In this document: one piece after another, positions 20,255 through 34,900 of the stretch
Position numbering within the stretch: the stretch's first letter is position 1
How the letters are laid out: each line of letters begins with the position of its first letter
Assembly (NCBI GenBank): GCA_028023455.1
Contig: JAQFVV010012434.1
Location: forward strand, 6,596,264-6,660,263
Length of the DNA stretch: 64,000 bases
Reading direction: 5' to 3'
From: Epiperipatus broadwayi
Taxonomy: Eukaryota; Onychophora; Udeonychophora; Euonychophora; Peripatidae
The notes under the pieces: generated by a model
Seen by the model: only the letters and a program-made list of their open reading frames with translations
What the model was told of the DNA's origin: nothing
Databases searched by the model: none
Program-made: the position numbers and the translations under genes

Positions 20255-23200
20255 TTTATGTATATATTTATATATATCAATGGAATATTGTGAAAAAATA
20301 TCTTTATTAGATATGATTATTTAATATTTATTACATGAGTAAAATAATATGATGGATTTTCCAAGTCAAAAATTTAATTGGAAAAATTTTAGCCAATGAT
20401 CTGTGAATCCATTGAATTTCCTTAGATGGAAATGATGAAGAGAAACATTTTTTTTTTTTTTACATTTTCCCTCATATTTATATGTATTATTTAAAGAAAT
20501 AATGTCTAAAAGATTTTACTGATAAATAGACCTAATAAGTTCTTTGAAAGCAGCTGAAGTAACTAGGCAATAGAATTTTATGACCAATTGATGTTTGATA
20601 GCTTGCATTTTTTGTTACTGTCTTAACACAATGTATTGTAGTACTTACATTTTAGAGTTATGACAAAGTTTTACATGAAAAAAAAAGAGTTTTGAATGTA
20701 TTCAAATATGTCAGAACCAAGACTGCTTGAAAAAAAGTTTTTTTTTTCATTTTATCTTTCTTTTTTGTCTTTTTTAAAAAACGTATACATATATTTGTTT
20801 TCATTTTTAATTAACTATAGTTTTTAATAAAAGACTAGCAAAAATCAATTTGCTTATCCAACTTTATCATAAAATTTGCAGGATTCATTATTTAGCCTTA
20901 GCAACAATAACAAAGTATATATATAGTATTACATAAAAGACTATTTCAGTGTTTTTTAAAAATTCAAAATAACTATCAAATAACAATATATTCTCTATAA
21001 AAAATTATAAAATAAAACATCACATTATCATTTAAAATTTCATTTTCATAAGATATGTATTCTTACTCATTTAACCTTATTCAATCATTCATTATTATGA
21101 AATCTTAAGATTGTTTGGTAAAGTATTGATGTAATTTTATTTGTTCTTTATGATTCAATGCATTGTCATCAGTGATAAAATGGGCATCTGATCTTTTTAG
21201 CAGACAACACTTATTTCACAAACCTGTTTACCCAACATCTAGGCAAGGTCACAGAATGATCAGACTAATATTTGCATAACATCATCTTATTGAAACTTTT
21301 CTTAAGCTTCTTTTCAGAACATGACACTGATACTAAGATATATAATTCTTTTGTTTCTGTAATTAATCAGTGCTTTAACTTTCTAATTTTCTTGGTCTCA
21401 TTAAGTCTTTTTCTTGAGTAAATCTCTACATTTTTTACGTGGCTAAATTTTTGCATACTTAAATCTTTTAGTCATACATTGATTTGCCATATCTTTTTTA
21501 GATTATTGTCTTCACAAAGTGGCCTTTAAAACTATAATTTCCATTAGAAATAGTCCATTTCTGTTCCACTTATTTTAACTTGGACCCTTATCATTTCAAA
21601 ATTGTTTTCATTACTTTCTTTAAGATTGTTGACTCATTGCCTACACTGAAGTCCACCCATAAGTTTTCCTAAACTGAATTTTCTATTTTCTGCTTACAAG
21701 GCTTTTTTCAATGCTGCTTTGATATTTTGGACTTGATTTTTCCTACTTTCTTCAAATCTCTTGTTTAAATTCTAACAAAAATCTTTTAATAAATAATCTT
21801 CTGTAATTAATTACCGAAATCAGTCAAAAACATTATTCAATACAAATAATATTGCAATGAACTGTCAATCTCTTTTTACTTTTATCCTGTTGTTCAAAAT
21901 TTTTCATCTTTATTTCTCATCAAACTACAGGTTAAACTTCTCCAATAATATATGATTATAAATCTGTTGATATTGATCTAAACCCTTTTGCTGATCAATA
22001 GCCAACATGTTGACAAGCCAAATTGTAATCTAGAAATGTGCAGACATATAGGCTAAAATAACAGTACTACTTATTGTATAAAGCTAAATTTGTAAAGTGT
22101 TATAACTAAACTGTGGATTTAATAATATAATATAAAACAAATGCCATGTGCTACTATGAGAAGATATATTAGGGGAAGCATTGATAATAAAATATGTAAA
22201 TACAAAGCAACATTATTAATAAATGAAGAGGATAAATCTCAGCTCACTGTAACACACTTAAAAAACTTAATATTGTGAACAAATGCCATTGAAGTTACAT
22301 TTAAATTTCTTTCATAAATATCTACTTCAACTACCAGTTAAGCCATCCCTTCAGTATCTTGTAAGCATCTCATTGCTCTGATCAGATAAAAACATTATTT
22401 AATTCTTATTACGTTTTGAAATGTTCTTTTAAAATCTATGCCACTTAAAATTCATCTTTTCAATGCACTTTCTTCATTATCAAAATAAATTTAAATAATA
22501 CAATTTTAAATTAAATCAGGGTATCTGAAGGTAATATGATCTCATTTAAATTATAAAAATAAATTGTTTTACACTCTGCAGATTTATTCTACATTGAATG
22601 AAATCCTAGTTAATAAAATAAAACATACTTCCCTAAGCTAATGTCTTATCACAATTATGATATTTACAATGCTGTTGCTAACTTAAATAAAATAAAACAT
22701 GATCTCTTAATTTTAGAATAAGAATGGAAAGTATAGGATGGGTGAGGGATTTAATAGTCATTCTAAATATCCTAAAATAAATCTAGTTAAACATCTTATA
22801 CATTAGATTCTTGTAAAATTAATTTTATCATAAAATAATAAATATGATCTTCAAATATGGAAATGATTTTAAAATAAATATGCACAGTGATTTGAAATAA
22901 GCAAATTGAATTAATTAAAGTGATCCAAAGTAATAAACTAAATTATTCTTTATTAAGCAAAATACATCTTAGATATAATTCTATTATTTAAATAATTTAA
23001 TAAAGTGATTCCTATTAGCTTTGATGTTCATGTACCCTTTTAGCAAATACATTTAAAATAATTTATATTTTATAATTATTTAGATTTCTAGTCAACATGT
23101 GAAATGATTTCTGTTTGATAAGTAGAATGATGTGAACAAACAACTATGAGAAATTTTTAAAATGACAATAACAAATATTTATTCTACAGAAAAACAAGTA

Positions 23201-24812
23201 CAAAATTACAAATATTCTATATTTGAATCCATATAGCCAAAGGCTTTCACAACTTTTTCAAAATTATGACAGAAGGATTTAAAAAATTTTATATCATGTT
23301 TTATAAAACTAAATTCAAATTAGATTAAACAAAAAGAATCTAGCAGATTAAAATAAACTTTCTATTGTTTAATTATCAAAAAGTTTTCACTAATCAGTGC
23401 ATTCATATAATGAATAGTTGTCCCTTTTATGAATGTTTAACATAATAATAGCTTATCAATCTAATGATGAAAGTGTGATAAGACATGTATGTTGACTATT
23501 TATGCCAAGTTAGAGATAGTGAAATACTCGCTCTGACGTTTATGTAAACAAACGCTTGAAAGTGTTTTTGGTATAATGCCATCTATTGTCATAAATACAA
23601 GCGTATGCAAGTTTTTAACTTGTGTTTTTTTTGTTGTTGTTGTTGTTTTTCAAATACACTTAGGAAATTTAAAAGTAATTATTTATCGTATTTTGTTCTC
23701 ATTACTAGCAAAGCTCAAATATAGGACTTACACATTTGCAATAAATTATTCACATTTAAGCCAACCAAGAATGCTATAGAGATAAGGTAGAATTCCTCAA
23801 TACCTTGATAAAAGCACCAAAATATCAGATAAAGCCATAGTAAAATATTACACATGCTTTAATAAACATACTACCAACTACTAACAAAATCCACCTTACA
23901 ATAATTAAATAACACAATGTATGATAGCATAGCTCATAAGAACACCATCTACTTTTGAGAGCTAATAAAAAGATCTAGGACTTTGGCATTAGTCAAGAAA
24001 AGTAATGACAATGAACATCAGGGATAAAACATTAAACAGGAATTGCCTTAATAATAGAGAAAGCCTAAGCTACAATCTTCAAAATATGGTATGAGCATAT
24101 AAATACTAGCAAGATAAATGCTATCATATCTTGAAAAATAAACTAGCAAAATAATGATGGAGACAAACACTACCATCTTTAAATATACTGGCATACCTCT
24201 AAAATAGAGAGAATATATCTACTATTTAACAAAAATACAGCTAAAAATGTGAAATATGTCTAATAATAATGCCAAATATGGCTTTATTAACAGGAAATAA
24301 ATAATCATAAAATGAATAATAGAAACATCTATTTATTCAGCTTACAGCATAACAATATATCTTTATAAATAAATTATTCATATGTAAAAAGGAAAAACAC
24401 TTAAAATATGCAAATATAATGAGAACTTTAACATAATTTTTCAAAATATAGCATATACAATATAAAAATAATATGCAAATAAATAAAGCATGCAAAATCA
24501 TAATACAAATTCAATTCTTTTATGATTAAATAACTAAATTAAAGAACAGTCCTGCTTTCTTGAATCATTTTACAAAAAATTGGAACATGAACAGAAATGT
24601 TGCAAATAGTAAACATCCATCATATATATAACTATGATATTAAAATCTATAATATAACTAAAATATAGAGCATTTCTTTTGAATATCCTTAGTAAAATTT
24701 TAAATAATCATATTAGTAAGTATAGGATAAATTTATGGCCATTCAAACAAGTATTCATGAATTATATGTTTTGCAAATAAATAGTTCACTAGTATTTAAA
24801 TTCAGATTTCCA
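20255..24812. other. AT-rich DNA without a recognisable gene
   Basis: No coding region or known element was recognised. A (TTG)n tract lies at about 23628-23646 and long T-runs near 20450 and 20737. A CTGATGA with a CAATGCATTG hairpin lies on the minus strand near 21150-21172 but lacks GAAAC. Confidence 0.45.
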
Positions 24813-25064
24813 ATCTTTCCATTGACTCATAAATTGAATGATTTCACAAGTACTAATGTGCAATAGGAATTGCGGACTTAATCAGTGAAGTATTGAATAG
24901 CTTCATGCCCTCAGATCTAACCACTTCAGTTTCACCTATTCATATAGAAAATAGGTTGAAGTAAAGAAGGGTTCCCCTCTTTTCTTCCAAAGCATAAGCT
25001 AGAGGTCCCTACCTTCACATTTTCACATGCACATTCTTGAGATTTATAGCCTTAGTAAATATTA
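24813..25064 (+). repeat. Near-tandem 250-bp repeat, unit 1
   Basis: It begins ATCTTTCCATTGACTC and ends TATAGCCTTAGTAAATATTA. It matches 25139-25404 along almost its whole length, including GAAGGGTTCCCCTCTTTT and CACATTTTCACATGCACATT. Unit 2 carries an extra block (CTTATGGTCAAGACCTGT region) absent here. Confidence 0.8.
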
Positions 25065-25138
25065 CTTATGTAAGCAATGCGTATTTAAATAAATTTAATT
25101 ACAACTTTAAATTATCGTAATACATTTCTAACTATAAG

Positions 25139-25404
25139 ATCTTTCCATTGACTCGTAAATCGAAAGATTTCATGAGTAATAATGTATAATAGGAATTTTG
25201 GACTTAATCACCAGTATTGAATAGCTTCATGCTCTCAGATCTAACTGCTTCAGCTTCATCTATTCATATAGAAAGTAGGTTGAAATAAAGAAGGGTTCCC
25301 CTCTTTTTTTCCAAAGCGTAAGCTTATGGTCAAGACCTGTAGAGGTTCCTACCTTCACATTTTCACATGCACATTCTTGAGGTTTATAGCCTTAGTAAAT
25401 ATTA
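25139..25404 (+). repeat. Near-tandem 250-bp repeat, unit 2
   Basis: Second copy of the unit at 24813-25064, separated by 74 bases. Differences are scattered substitutions plus one insertion of about 18 bases. No open frame is shared, so it is a non-coding duplication or two copies of a small element. Confidence 0.8.
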
Positions 25405-25557
25405 TATACAAATTATTCTAAATTGTGTTTATAATGAGAATATTTTATAACAGAGTTCTGATAAATAATATCCAATATATTTATGACTGCAGAAGTCTCT
25501 ATAGCAATGCTCAAAGGGAAAAAATAATTTGCAGGTTTTTAAAACATTTTGCAGGTA

Positions 25558-26664
25558 CACCTGGGTCTCTTTTTATGCGGACTTATTTAACACAATTTTG
25601 AAATTACATGATTCATGTTTCACCGGAAGTCGAACTCTGATAATGCACTATTACTTTAAATAATAAATTTCGCACATTTACGTTATATTGAAAGTAATAG
25701 CACATTATTGGAATTTGACTTTCATCTTAGTAATTTCAATATTTTCAGTGCTTTATAATAGTAAGATTTTATGCAATAATGAAATTAAAATCATGATTTC
25801 CACATTTTATGTATACACACAATAAATTTTACAAGATTATAATGTAAATTTGTTCAAACATTGTGCATGTTAATTTTGCAAATTAAATCACATTCTGTTT
25901 TTGCTTTTTAAAAAAGAATGTAATCAATTATTTATCATTTAGTGTCCACAAGTTTATTTTTAAAATGTGAGTAATAGCAGTGGGCACAATTAAATTTGAC
26001 AATTCAAAATTAAAATCTGATTTTTTATTGTAATTAACAATTTAAAAATTACTTACGGTGACTTGAAATTAAGGTGATGTAAAACGAAATTGAAAATTAA
26101 AAAATTAAAGACAAAAATAAGAATTTAATTTTTAGTTGTTAGTTTTAATTAAATTTTTCCCAGCAGTGGTGAATAAATGTCTTTTTATTATCATAAGTCT
26201 ATGTTCACAAACAATTAATAAAATCATCATCTCAAAGATTAATTACTAATTATGTTGTCAACAGAAAACCATTAACACAACATGAGAATGCAAACGAATG
26301 TATTTTTTGGCAAATAGGGATAATAATTAAAATGTGTATAAAAAAATGTAAATTACTGTACTGTAAATTATGCATAAAAATATATTATTTTGAATAAAAT
26401 TAAATATTATAGTTAAAAAAAGTTTGTCTTGTATCAATTTTTTTCAAATTTGAAATTTTTTATTAGTCATATTTTATTTCCTTATTTTTTTTTTTGCGTA
26501 AATTTTAAAGTAAGTTTATGTTGGTGCTTTGCTTTTATATGAATTTTGAAAAATCACAGACCACATCCTCCCTTTTTCAATGTAAGTTATGTCTATTTTT
26601 GTGCAATTTCATTTGCACGTGTTTTCTGAGGAACCTATCTATTGCGTAAAATGAGACCCAGGTG
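25558..26664. mobile_element. TA-flanked MITE with 23-bp terminal inverted repeats
   Basis: The left end CACCTGGGTCTC TTTTTATGCGG (25558-25580) is the inverse of the right end ATTGCGTAAAATGAGACCCAGGTG (26641-26664), with four or five mismatches. TA dinucleotides flank both ends (25556-25557 and 26665-26666), the target duplication of the Tc1/mariner group. The 1107-bp body has no transposase frame. It contains an internal hairpin (25629-25659 against 25688-25719), so it is non-autonomous. Superfamily placement rests on the TA duplication only. Confidence 0.78.
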
Positions 26665-26666
26665 TA

Positions 26667-27590
26667 TATTTATTTTATGAACTGAAAAACTTAACTCTCA
26701 CATATTTATTAGCAGTTCATTGCAAGTTGATTTTTTTATTATCCCACCTGGAGAAAAATGATTTCTTCCAAAAGAGGAACAAATAGCAGCAGTCATAATA
26801 AGTGAATTCTTTTATTTGTGCTATTATAAATTAATATATATATTGGAATAACAGCACAAATAAATTGTTTTATTGAAGTATAAAATTGTTAGTAATTTAA
26901 ATTTTGTTTTGCAGATTTAAATCAGTTGTAAAAATCTGATAAACAGATATTTGTCATATCAAATATAGTTTGTATCCAATAAATTAAGTCTTTTACTCAA
27001 GGTAAATAAATTCTAGACAATTTGACATGAATAAATGTTTGAAATAAAATGTCAAGGATTATATTTTCTATGACATTTTTGCCAATAAGAAACTTAAATA
27101 TTCTGTAGCAGATTTTATTATAACAGACATTCAAATGGATTTAGAAACAGACACTAGTTTTTGAGTCATTATAATGGCAATAACTTTTGAAGCTCTTTAA
27201 TGCAGAAAATGTAAAAGTTAATACTCTAAACATCGTAATATTAAAACTATTATTCCTAAAGCTGGCAGGTATCAAAATTTCAGTTCCTTTGGTGTTCAGT
27301 TCAGATAAATGTGTCTAGATAGTTTTAGTTTAGCCTGACATACTTAGCTTAAAAAATAAAAATTAAAAACTGCTACAAACAAAAATAAAAATTAAAAACT
27401 GATTGGGGACATTGAACTGGTGACAATATCATCTATTTATACTATTAGACATGTTGTATTTAACCTTTGCACCCTTCCCTTATTAGTTTGAATCTTTATC
27501 TATTGTAATCAGGAAAGCTTGTTAGATAAAAATTTACCTAATTAATATGCAATTTTAAGTAATTGTACTGATTGTGTAATGCAGCTGCTT
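26667..27590. other. AT-rich DNA without a recognisable gene
   Basis: Flank of the MITE. A small duplication of AAAAATAAAAATTAAAAACTG occurs near 27350-27400. Nothing coding was recognised. Confidence 0.45.
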
Positions 27591-28110
27591 GACAATGCCA
27601 TGGAACCATCAACAAATGCCAAGAAGCCTGCAAGTGATAAATTTCTATCCAAAAGTCATTTAAATTGACAAATTAAAATGCCTAAGGCAAAATAAATTGA
27701 ATAAATCCTTCTAAAATACACATTAAAAAAACTCAAAAAATGCTATAAAATTAGAACTACAAAAACAAATGGGTGAAAATACTTCAAATCCACCCCCTCA
27801 GAATAAAGAATTCTTTGCTGAAATGGACAAAGTAAAATGCCTAAGACAAAATAAATTGAACAAATCCTTCTAAAATAGAAATTAAACAAAAAACCCAAGG
27901 AAATGCTATAAAATTTGAATTACAAAAACAGAAATCGGTGAAAATGCTTCAAATGCAACACCTCCCTCCCTAATGAAGAATTTCTATTAAAAATAGCTGA
28001 AATAAACAAATTAAAATGCCCAAATTGAACAAGTCATTGTAAAATACAAATAAAAAAACCCAAGAAAACACTATGAAATTCAAATTACAACAAACACAGA
28101 AAAACCTTAA
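27591..28110. repeat. Tandem array (157-180-bp units) of a repeat-rich element
   Basis: Three units begin near 27669, 27826 and 28006 with a variant of AAATTAAAATGCCTAAGGCA. They continue through AACAAATCCTTCTAAAATA, a (R)AAATGCTATAAAATT block and GGTGAAAATRCTTC, then a C-rich block (CCACCCCCTC; CACCTCCCTCCC). The leader at 27591 (CATCAACAAATGCC...GCAAGTGATAAATTTCT) is shared with 38300-38350, so both belong to one family. Confidence 0.7.
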
Positions 28111-28619
28111 CATTAAATGTCAACACAAAAATAACAATGATGGATGGGGCTTCATTAATCATGGGAGTTACAAAAACAGAATTTCATCAATATTTAGCTT
28201 TCAACATTTGTAAATATGCATCTGAGATCAGTATCCAAAGCAGCAATTTATATAAACTAAAAAGCAATAAGAACATTACACGAGAGCTTCTATTTATCAA
28301 ATTAATTATACTCTGCTTTAAAATTATAGCATATCAAAAATAAATCAAATGCAAACACACATTTCATGGCACCAAATCCGCCCTCTGTAATCTTCACTAC
28401 CCGAATAATCAAGAATATAAGCATAAAGAAACAAAAATGTTAAATTAACGAAATCATTCTTTTATTGAATAAAACTAGCACGAAACTATAGATCTAAAGA
28501 AGATCACAAGGTGATTAATAAAGATAATAACTTCTGGCCAAATTAGCTTTAAAATCCACACTACAAACAAATAAAACAAATATGATGAAATAAATTTAAT
28601 ATTCATCAAACCAATAAAT
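28111..28619. other. AT-rich DNA without a recognisable gene
   Basis: No convincing gene. One 68-codon open frame at 28137 has no recognisable features and is probably chance. Confidence 0.4.
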
Positions 28620-28940
28620 AACTAATATTTAATTCTGGAATGATTATGAAATTAAAATTATAAATAAAATAATAAGTAAATTATGATGTAGATGACTAAA
28701 TGGAAGATGAAAATAAGTAATAATTAAATAGTAGAATGAAATGAGTCTAAGAATGAAGAGAAATGTATAAGAATAATGAATGATTAAGATGATGATAGAA
28801 TAAGAGTTAATGAATAGTTATGATGCTAAAAGAATAAAAGTTAATGTATGATTAATCAATTATGATAAGGAATTAATGTCAAATGAGAATGAATAAATAA
28901 AACAATGATCAAGATGAAATTGAAGAACAATGTTAATGAT
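28620..28940 (+). repeat. C-depleted, purine-rich low-complexity tract
   Basis: About 300 bases in which the plus strand is nearly free of C while G, A and T are mixed. Short words such as AATGAATRA, AAGATGA and GTTAATG recur without fixed spacing. This looks like a degenerated simple repeat and has no coding feature. Confidence 0.55.
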
Positions 28941-31900
28941 GGAGACTGAAATCTTAACCTATAAACTAATATTGTATTAAATGGTAAGAAGATAAGCTAA
29001 ATAAAACTAGGGATTCCAAGCTTGACACAACCGGAATATTTATCATAAAGTCAAAACAAGCTATACATTTTATGACAAAAGAAGTAATTTATACATTAAG
29101 GTTTGCTTGACTCTCATAAACAGTGAAAGTAATCTACTTCAAGTCCAACTATAATAAATAACTAGCTATAAAATTTTCTACAAATTCAAATTTTACCTTG
29201 AAACTTAACAACTAATTCTTCTCAGGGTTCAAACAACTCAAAGATCATTATACAAAATATACTTGGGTCAGTGAGAGGGATTTTACCACTACCTGAATAT
29301 AATGCACAAAACAGCTCTTAATATAAACTCAAATTAACAACTATTTAGCTGTTCCACAAAAACTTTATAAACTCAATAACTATTATAACTTTAATATTTA
29401 AAAAATAGGAATAACTTTTAATAACTAAAAATAATAACTTACCAAATTTTTTTTCTCAAATAATTATAAACCATCTGATCAAGATCAGTGAATGATAGCC
29501 CTGCGGGTTCAACTAAACCGATTAAACCAATATTAAGTGTTTATCTTTTAGTATATCACTTAAAATAATATGTACTCTAGATTAATATTTTCATTGTTAA
29601 ATAATAATGCCTTAGATGTATTCATAAATTATAGGGCTTAACATAATTATTATGATGCACCAACCTATAGTTAATTGTACTATATTGGTCGATGCTGATT
29701 TCAATATATAATCCTCTGATAGTATGGTGATTAGCAATAAGACTACAGGCAACTAAATAAATTTTCAAACACAAGATTTATTTACAAATTTATTTCAGAC
29801 ACATTGTCTGAAATAAAACCAATACATTAAATTAAACTCAGGGATGGAAAATACTTGGTATCCCATTGACTATACACTCAGTAAATGAGACAAATCAATA
29901 CAGTGATGTTTATAGTATCACTATTATTACTGGCTAAGTTTCTATTATTATTCTATCTTATAGAATATGAGATTTAAACTTTATTTAAATTAAACTAGCT
30001 TTTAAATTATATACAAAATCTACTTAGTTCTTTGGGATATACACAACTCTTTAAATCTAAAAAATTTGAAGTTATGATTCATTGTATTGAACTGTAGCTA
30101 TTTGATTTTGTCGGAATATGATAAAGGCAATTATCATATGCAGCACAATTAATAATTTATTATCTTTTAATATGAAAAGATTCATCATACTGATGTGGGG
30201 ACAGACATCATAAGTCAAATACACATATGACATTAAAACATTACCTATGTCCACAACCTAATCATTGAATATTTAACTGATCTTACCAATCCATTGGCAA
30301 ATTACTACTTGATGAAGATAAATCCACACTGCCCACATGCATTTCTTGCTCTTTCATTTAGCAGTTCTACAATCACTAATAGTTTTTGGTTTGGTTTGTC
30401 TATCAACTGATGAAGATCCTACAACATCATAAGACACTATTCCAATTAGGCAAACACTATAGATAGACCAGTGTCCCTTAATCCTTTCTATTTGATTTTG
30501 AAATACTATACTTCACCGTACACAGTGAAAAACTAACTATAACCTCATGAGTGATTAAACAATAAAGGGAAGCTCTACAAAACAACATGATAGTTGTTTA
30601 ATAATATGGCTAATTTTAATACCTCTCTATAGGTATAAAGTGTGAGCTTGGCCTCATCACGTGAAAATAAAATTCAGACCATGGATATCCTCTTTTGGGA
30701 TTAATTATGCTAACTATGCATTAATTATTGCTCGGCCTCAACCATACCACTTTCTCATGGAATCAGCAATGGGGAATTTTCCATCAGCCCATGCACAACA
30801 TTAATATTATTCTATTTGATGCCATTATATGTGGCACATACTTATCAGCTAAAAGCTGTCACAAATCATTATCAATATTATAGCAAGGTAAAATAACACT
30901 AACAATAAAAGTGGAAACAACTATTTAATTCACAATGCAGAAACTATTAATGTATTAATAGACAAACCAAAATATACGTCAAATATTCATTAATTATTTT
31001 AATATAACAATTGTACTTTTGTTATAGCAAGCATTACACATGTAAACAATGAAGATCAACCTGTATTTATATTCAAAGTGGACATGTTCATTCCTATGCA
31101 AAATTAAGAAATGAAAAAGGCTTAGATCAATTTTTTTATATAAGAAAACAAATTGGGTCATTATAGTATATCTTTGACAAAATGTCTGTTTGTTTATTCT
31201 TTAATAAAATATTAAAGGCTATTTTAAAAGTGCAATCTCCCTCTCTCCCCAGATAAATGACATTTAATATTATGTTTTCCCTTAATTGGGAAAATAGCAA
31301 AAATATGTATACTAATAAATGTATATATCTTTATACGTCTTTACGTCCCTTTTACTAAATATATTTTATACCATATATTTTATACCACAATAAATATATA
31401 TATATATAAATTTCCAAATGACACATGATGTAAGTATTATAACACTAACATAGCAATAAAAAAATAAATGAACATTTTCTCCCATTAGATTTTATCCTGT
31501 TAGTCAAAGTTTATTTTATCCTTGTGAACTAAAATGATAAGAACTGATATTATGATCAGGAAACATTCCTAAAATAATGCATATATATATTTTAATTATC
31601 CTGTTCGATGTTAACATAATCAGACAATATTTAAACACTTTTCCAAAGGCAAAAAAATCATTTATTGGTTTATGTACCAATGTCAGCACAGTGAGATAAT
31701 ATTTAAACACTTTTCCAGTGTAGCATAATTAAAATTGGTTTATTCACATTTTAATCCAGATAATTTTCCTTTAAAATTGACTTTAGAGTTTCATTACAAG
31801 TAACATGTTCAATTTTTTAAAATTATTTATTGATTTTGTTTTTCCCTCCATGGTATTATCTGTAACAATCTTTAAATAATCTGGGCATTTTTAAAACATT

Positions 31901-34900
31901 TTTTTAAAAAAAATATGATTAAGATGCATGTTTCACAATAAAACTTTAAAAATAAATATTTATTTTATTCCATTTTTATTAGCAAATTATTATGTGATTA
32001 ATGATTTTAAGAAGAGTTTATTCAATTATAAATATGATATTCTTGGCATTTTTAATTAATCTGAAACTTTTTATTTCTATCATTAAGCAATTTGGCACTA
32101 AAAACAACCTGGCAGATGAGTTTTCCTTCTTAAGAAGAATAGGGAATAAGCAATCTTCTTTTAACTTTATTACAGTTATATAATTTAAAAATAACTTTTG
32201 TTTGTTTGTTTACTTTATTTCCTGACATTTTCCTTCAAAATCATTTCGAATTATTTTATTGAAATTATCATCTATAAGTAAACATATTCTTATACCTGAT
32301 AATAAGTGCGCGAAAAATGAACATTATCAGCCTTTTCTTCTAAATGTAAATAATTTATGCATCATTTTTAAATCTGAAAATTTAAAAATATAAACAAAAT
32401 AAAAGCAAAAGCTTACTTTCTCAGGAATTGTTCTTGGTTTGAAGTAATATTTATTGAAGTAAATTGTTATCCACATGGTTTTCTATTTCTTCTTTATAGT
32501 ATGACTTTCAGGAACTATCAAATCGATGGAAAAATAGTGTTGAAATGACTATAAGGCATTAAGATTTTTTATTCAATCATTTTAAATAAACAATATTTTA
32601 TAATCCCATTCAAATATATTCCAAATTTTTCTGATTTTTCAGTTTTTTCCTCCTTATTTTATAAGATTACAGTTAATTTTTTTTTAGTAACCCCCCTACA
32701 ACTTTGTTATATCATTTATAGCTTGTATTACAATGCATTGTGGTAACAAATAGACCAATAACCTTAGTGTGCATATCATTAATATTACCCCATCTATCTT
32801 CATTTTTAATAACTACCCATAATGTGCAAAACTGTTTTCAATTCACTACAAAAAAATATGCTTAAGAATTAACTATAACGATTCATTTTACAAGATTTAC
32901 AAATTTAATTAATTAATTAATTTATTTATTTCAATTGCTATTCGACAATAATAAAATAGCAATATATTTATCTCCCAATTAATAACAATACTTTTAAATT
33001 GTTATTTTATCCCTAATTAAAGCCTACACTGGATTTGAAATCTCTTCTCCACTCAAGCAGATTTTCTAGTGCATCCAGAACAGTCTTTATTGAAAGTCAC
33101 TTGTCAAGATTTTAATGCCTAATATATTTTTATGATTTAAAATTTTGGATTATTTAATACAGGGACTTAAATAAAAGGTCACTATATATATATATATAAT
33201 GTTTTGATAAGTTATTTTTATAGAATTGTGTGTAACTCTTATAATACATTAACTCTGCTTTCATTCATTTATAATTTGAGTTACTCTACTGTACACTGTT
33301 TCTGTATATAATTTTTCCAAACCAAAAATGAAAAGTGGTATTCACCTAGAAAATTGTTTAAATGAACTTTTGTGCCCCAAAACGATGCTCTTTATTTCTA
33401 TTCTATATATCTCCAAACTTTTATTGTTAAGAATAATATTTCAATGCATTGCAGAACTGGCTACTATTGCATTAAGTGATAAAGGACAACATATTCAAAA
33501 ATCCTTTAGACATGAATATAAGTGAAAAAATTTAACAAGATATTGTGATATAACAGCTTTGGAAAACAGAAAATACTATGAGACTCACTGTTAAAATAGT
33601 GTTACCAGAGCACTCAATTGTGTAAAATACAAATACCTACAAAATAGAATAATAAAAAGTAATTATGGAACTTTTACTAGGAGAATTATGATATGCAATA
33701 TTATTTTCATTTGATGGGCAGTCTTATAGGGGAAGTTCTCCAAAAAAAATGTTTGCATTAAATTACAATAATCTTCTCACAATCACTTTCCAAAAAACAT
33801 GTATCAGGCAACTTGCTTATCTAGTTCTCTTTTCCAAAATATTTATGGTAAAAAAATTTGAACCACAAAAATATAACAATCACTTATTTAATGACAATCA
33901 GAATAAATTTCGAAAATATCGAATTTTACAATCTTAATTGTGCAATCACTGACTCAATAACAAACAAATGTCAAAAACTGTTTCCATAAAACATTTTTTC
34001 CATCTTTATAAAATATAATGACAGAAAGATTTGACAATAAAGTTATAAAATTAAACCACAGCCATATTTTTTGAATAAGAACAGACATTAAACATTTTAC
34101 ACAAACAGTTTGTGGATGTGCAAAATGTTGAGTGCAAACTAATATTAAAAGATGGGCAGATATTAATAGTAATTAGAAGTTGAAATGTGTGTGAAAAGCA
34201 AATATTAAATTGGTAGAAAGAAGTGTTAGCAGTTGCATTAAAAATTACAAAAAACCACTATATTTTTGGCAACCATGCACTTTCTATAAAAATATAATTC
34301 TTTTGATAGCAATGAAAACACATACACATGGAAAGTAAGTTTATTTCAATAAGATTTTGTATCCAGGATAAACACTATAAAGTATGTTCAGAAGTAGATA
34401 TAAACTAATCAACCATAATGGCATAAATAAGTTTCAATATATGTTGCACAATTTCATTTTATGGTTATGTATAAAAATTTATACTTTCAAAAATACAGTC
34501 CTATAAAAAGGTGTATTAAATTTTATATAAATTCTGGATGAAATTTTGATTGATCACAAAGCCATACTATACAATTTTAAATGAAAGATAATAACAGTAA
34601 AAAAGTAAACTACTGTAGAGATGCTTCACCTAAAAGAAAAAGAAGCAAACCTGCATGCAAGTACACTTGAATATGTTCTTAAATAACAATATCATCAACT
34701 ATTAAATAAAATAAACAATATAGATAAATTAGAAACTGCACATACAAAAATATATCAAATGCGAATAATTGTAAGAGAAATGATTCTATTAATATAAAAA
34801 TCAACTGATATTAAAATTTGAGATAAAAATTACACTAATTGTATGACTAAATAGAACATAAATTTTACACGATAAAACATAATATTTAATAATGGCATGA

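Noticed and set aside
21125-21180. Minus-strand CTGATGA followed by a CAATGCATTG hairpin
   Set aside because: It lacks the GAAAC and cleavage triplet, so it does not qualify as a hammerhead.
27591-28110. Regularly spaced repeats that might suggest a CRISPR array
   Set aside because: Units are 157-180 bp with internal similarity throughout and no unique spacers; the host is eukaryotic, so this is a tandem repeat.
30405-30450. CTGATGAAGATCC, another possible hammerhead start
   Set aside because: No stem II with a following GAAA is found within a plausible distance.
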